This document shows positions 5,898 to 7,040 of a DNA stretch of 7,040 bases, piece after piece (the stretch's first letter is position 1; the number at the start of each line of letters is the position of its first letter). A model generated the notes under the pieces. That model was not told the DNA's origin and made no database searches. It saw only the letters and a program-made list of their open reading frames with translations. The DNA is from Acidobacteriota bacterium (GTDB lineage: Bacteria; Acidobacteriota; Terriglobia; Terriglobales; Acidobacteriaceae), in assembly GCA_003225615.1 (NCBI GenBank), contig QIAS01000291.1, positions 1 through 7,040 on the forward strand. Reading direction: 5' to 3'. The translations under genes and the position numbers were made by a program.

Positions 5898-7040
5898 TTC
5901 CGATCGCTGTGGATTGCGGCGGTGATCTCGTATACCGGGACATGGATGCAGAACGTGGGCGCGGGATGGTTGATGACGCAGCTCACAATGTCGCCGCTGA
6001 TGGTTAGCCTGGTGCAGGCGGCGGCGACCGTTCCGGTTTTCCTGGTGATTTTGCCTGCAGGGGCGCTGGCGGACATGATGGACCGGCGGCGGTTGTTGTT
6101 GATCGCGCAGGGGTGGATGGTATTGGCGTCGGGCATTCTGGGGATTTTGACGCTTACCGGCTTTGTGGGTCCCTGGGTGCTTCTGTTTTTTACATTTCTG
6201 CTGGGATTGGGATCGGTGATGAACGATCCGGCGTGGCAGGCGATTACGCCGGAGATCGTGTCGGCGGACCAGCATGCGGCGGCGGTAGCGGTGAATTCTG
6301 CGGGATTTAATGTGGCGCGGGCGCTTGGTCCGGCAATTGGCGGCTTGGTCGTGGCAGGGGTGGGCTCGGGCGTGGCTTTCCTTTTGAATGCAGCTTCTTT
6401 TTTTGGCGTGATTTTCTTTCTGTATCGGTGGAAGCGGCCGCATTATGAGCGCGTGGAAACCGGACGGGTGCTGGAATCAATAATGGCGGGATTCCGTTAT
6501 GTGCGAGGCGCATCGGTGGTGAAGTCGGTATTGATCCGGACAGGAGCTTTCAGCTTTGCGGCCACTTCCCTGCTGGCATTGCTGCCGATCATCGCGCGTC
6601 CCTACGGGCCTTCCGGATATGGATTGCTTTTGGCAAGCTTCGGGGTTGGGGCGCTGCTAGGGGCTGGCGGGCTGCCGCACTTGAAGCGGAGATTATCGGT
6701 AGATGGGGTGGTGGCGTTCGCCATCGTCGTGTTTGCGGCGATGACTTTCGCGACGGGGCGGGTGCATAGTTTCGAAATGTTGTGCCTAGTGCTGTTCGCG
6801 GCTGGGGCGGCATGGATCGGCATACTGGCTTGCCTGAATGTGGCGGCGCAGACCATGTCTCCGGCGGGGTTGCGCGCCCGGGCGCTATCGATGTACCTGC
6901 TGGTATTGCAGGGGGGGATGGCCCTGGGTAGCGTGTTGTGGGGTGCGCTGGCCAGCCGGGAAGGCGTGCCGACTGCACTCATGTGGTCTGCTTTGGCGCT
7001 GTTGGCTGGGCTTTGGACGGTGAGGCGGCATCGTCTGAGC
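5877..7040 (+). CDS. MFS_3 / EntS-like major facilitator exporter (3' partial)
   Basis: The frame is open from just after a TGA at 5823 to the window edge, without a stop. The product is a polytopic inner-membrane carrier of the MFS_3 type (PF05977-like, includes the enterobactin exporter EntS), which exports small molecules using the proton gradient. Seen directly: FRSLWIAAVISYTGTWMQNV at the first helix, the A-loop motif GALADMMDRRR between helices 2 and 3, NDPAWQAITPEIV, and NSAGFNVARALGPAIGG in helix 5, all hallmarks of this family. About ten or more hydrophobic segments follow, and the sequence ends near WTVRRHRLS, probably close to the last helix. The in-frame start would be GTG 5877 or TTG 5895, but a better N-terminus starts at ATG 5818 in another frame. 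The gene follows the permease directly and is likely co-transcribed. The substrate is unknown. Confidence 0.85.
   Translation, partial: MGAFVCLFRSLWIAAVISYTGTWMQNVGAGWLMTQLTMSPLMVSLVQAAATVPVFLVILPAGALADMMDRRRLLLIAQGWMVLASGILGILTLTGFVGPWVLLFFTFLLGLGSVMNDPAWQAITPEIVSADQHAAAVAVNSAGFNVARALGPAIGGLVVAGVGSGVAFLLNAASFFGVIFFLYRWKRPHYERVETGRVLESIMAGFRYVRGASVVKSVLIRTGAFSFAATSLLALLPIIARPYGPSGYGLLLASFGVGALLGAGGLPHLKRRLSVDGVVAFAIVVFAAMTFATGRVHSFEMLCLVLFAAGAAWIGILACLNVAAQTMSPAGLRARALSMYLLVLQGGMALGSVLWGALASREGVPTALMWSALALLAGLWTVRRHRLS

Noticed and set aside
5655..6443. 262-residue minus-strand open frame
   Set aside because: It is antisense to the permease end and the MFS gene, is rich in His, Arg, Pro and Gln typical of antisense GC-rich sequence, and has no domain.
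1..7040. tRNA, rRNA, insertion sequence or prophage genes
   Set aside because: I saw no cloverleaf-like tRNA, rRNA-like stretch, transposase or integrase motif, or terminal inverted repeats on either strand.

Overview
The window reads as a chromosomal stretch from a soil-type member of Acidobacteriota (Koribacter/Terriglobia-like). The basis is GC-rich coding sequence with heavy TTG and GCG use, a TPR tail of a kind I know from acidobacterial kinase/TPR regulators, a large secreted PIG-L deacetylase, and hairpin-rich and heptanucleotide repeats between genes. This placement is inference. All supported genes are on the + strand.

Layout: (1) The C-terminal TPR part of a regulator-like protein enters from the left edge and stops at 941. 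(2) About 480 bases (942-1423) hold no convincing gene. They contain an AT-rich patch and a cluster of short inverted repeats that looks like a dispersed intergenic element. The last inverted repeat covers the probable start codon of the next gene. (3) Positions 1424-4219 encode a roughly 931-residue exported protein: signal peptide, PIG-L/LmbE metal-dependent deacetylase domain with both zinc motifs, two beta-sandwich regions, and a C-terminal glutamine-amidotransferase-like domain without a visible catalytic cysteine. (4) A heptanucleotide array (CAGTAGT units, 4186-4241) supplies the last ten codons and the stop of that gene and puts stop codons in all six frames. (5) Positions 4316-5815 encode a 12-TM APC-superfamily amino-acid permease with a TTG start. 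(6) Two bases later an MFS_3/EntS-like exporter begins and runs off the right edge. Its first ~24 codons appear to be in a different frame from the rest, which suggests a small deletion or a sequence error.

The permease and MFS exporter are probably co-transcribed and translationally coupled. The PIG-L protein lies upstream on the same strand but is separated by the repeat array, so co-transcription is possible but not shown. The TPR gene looks independent. I see no defence system, mobile element, CRISPR array or RNA gene. The notable signals are the repeats at gene boundaries, the start-codon hairpin, and the frame break in the exporter.
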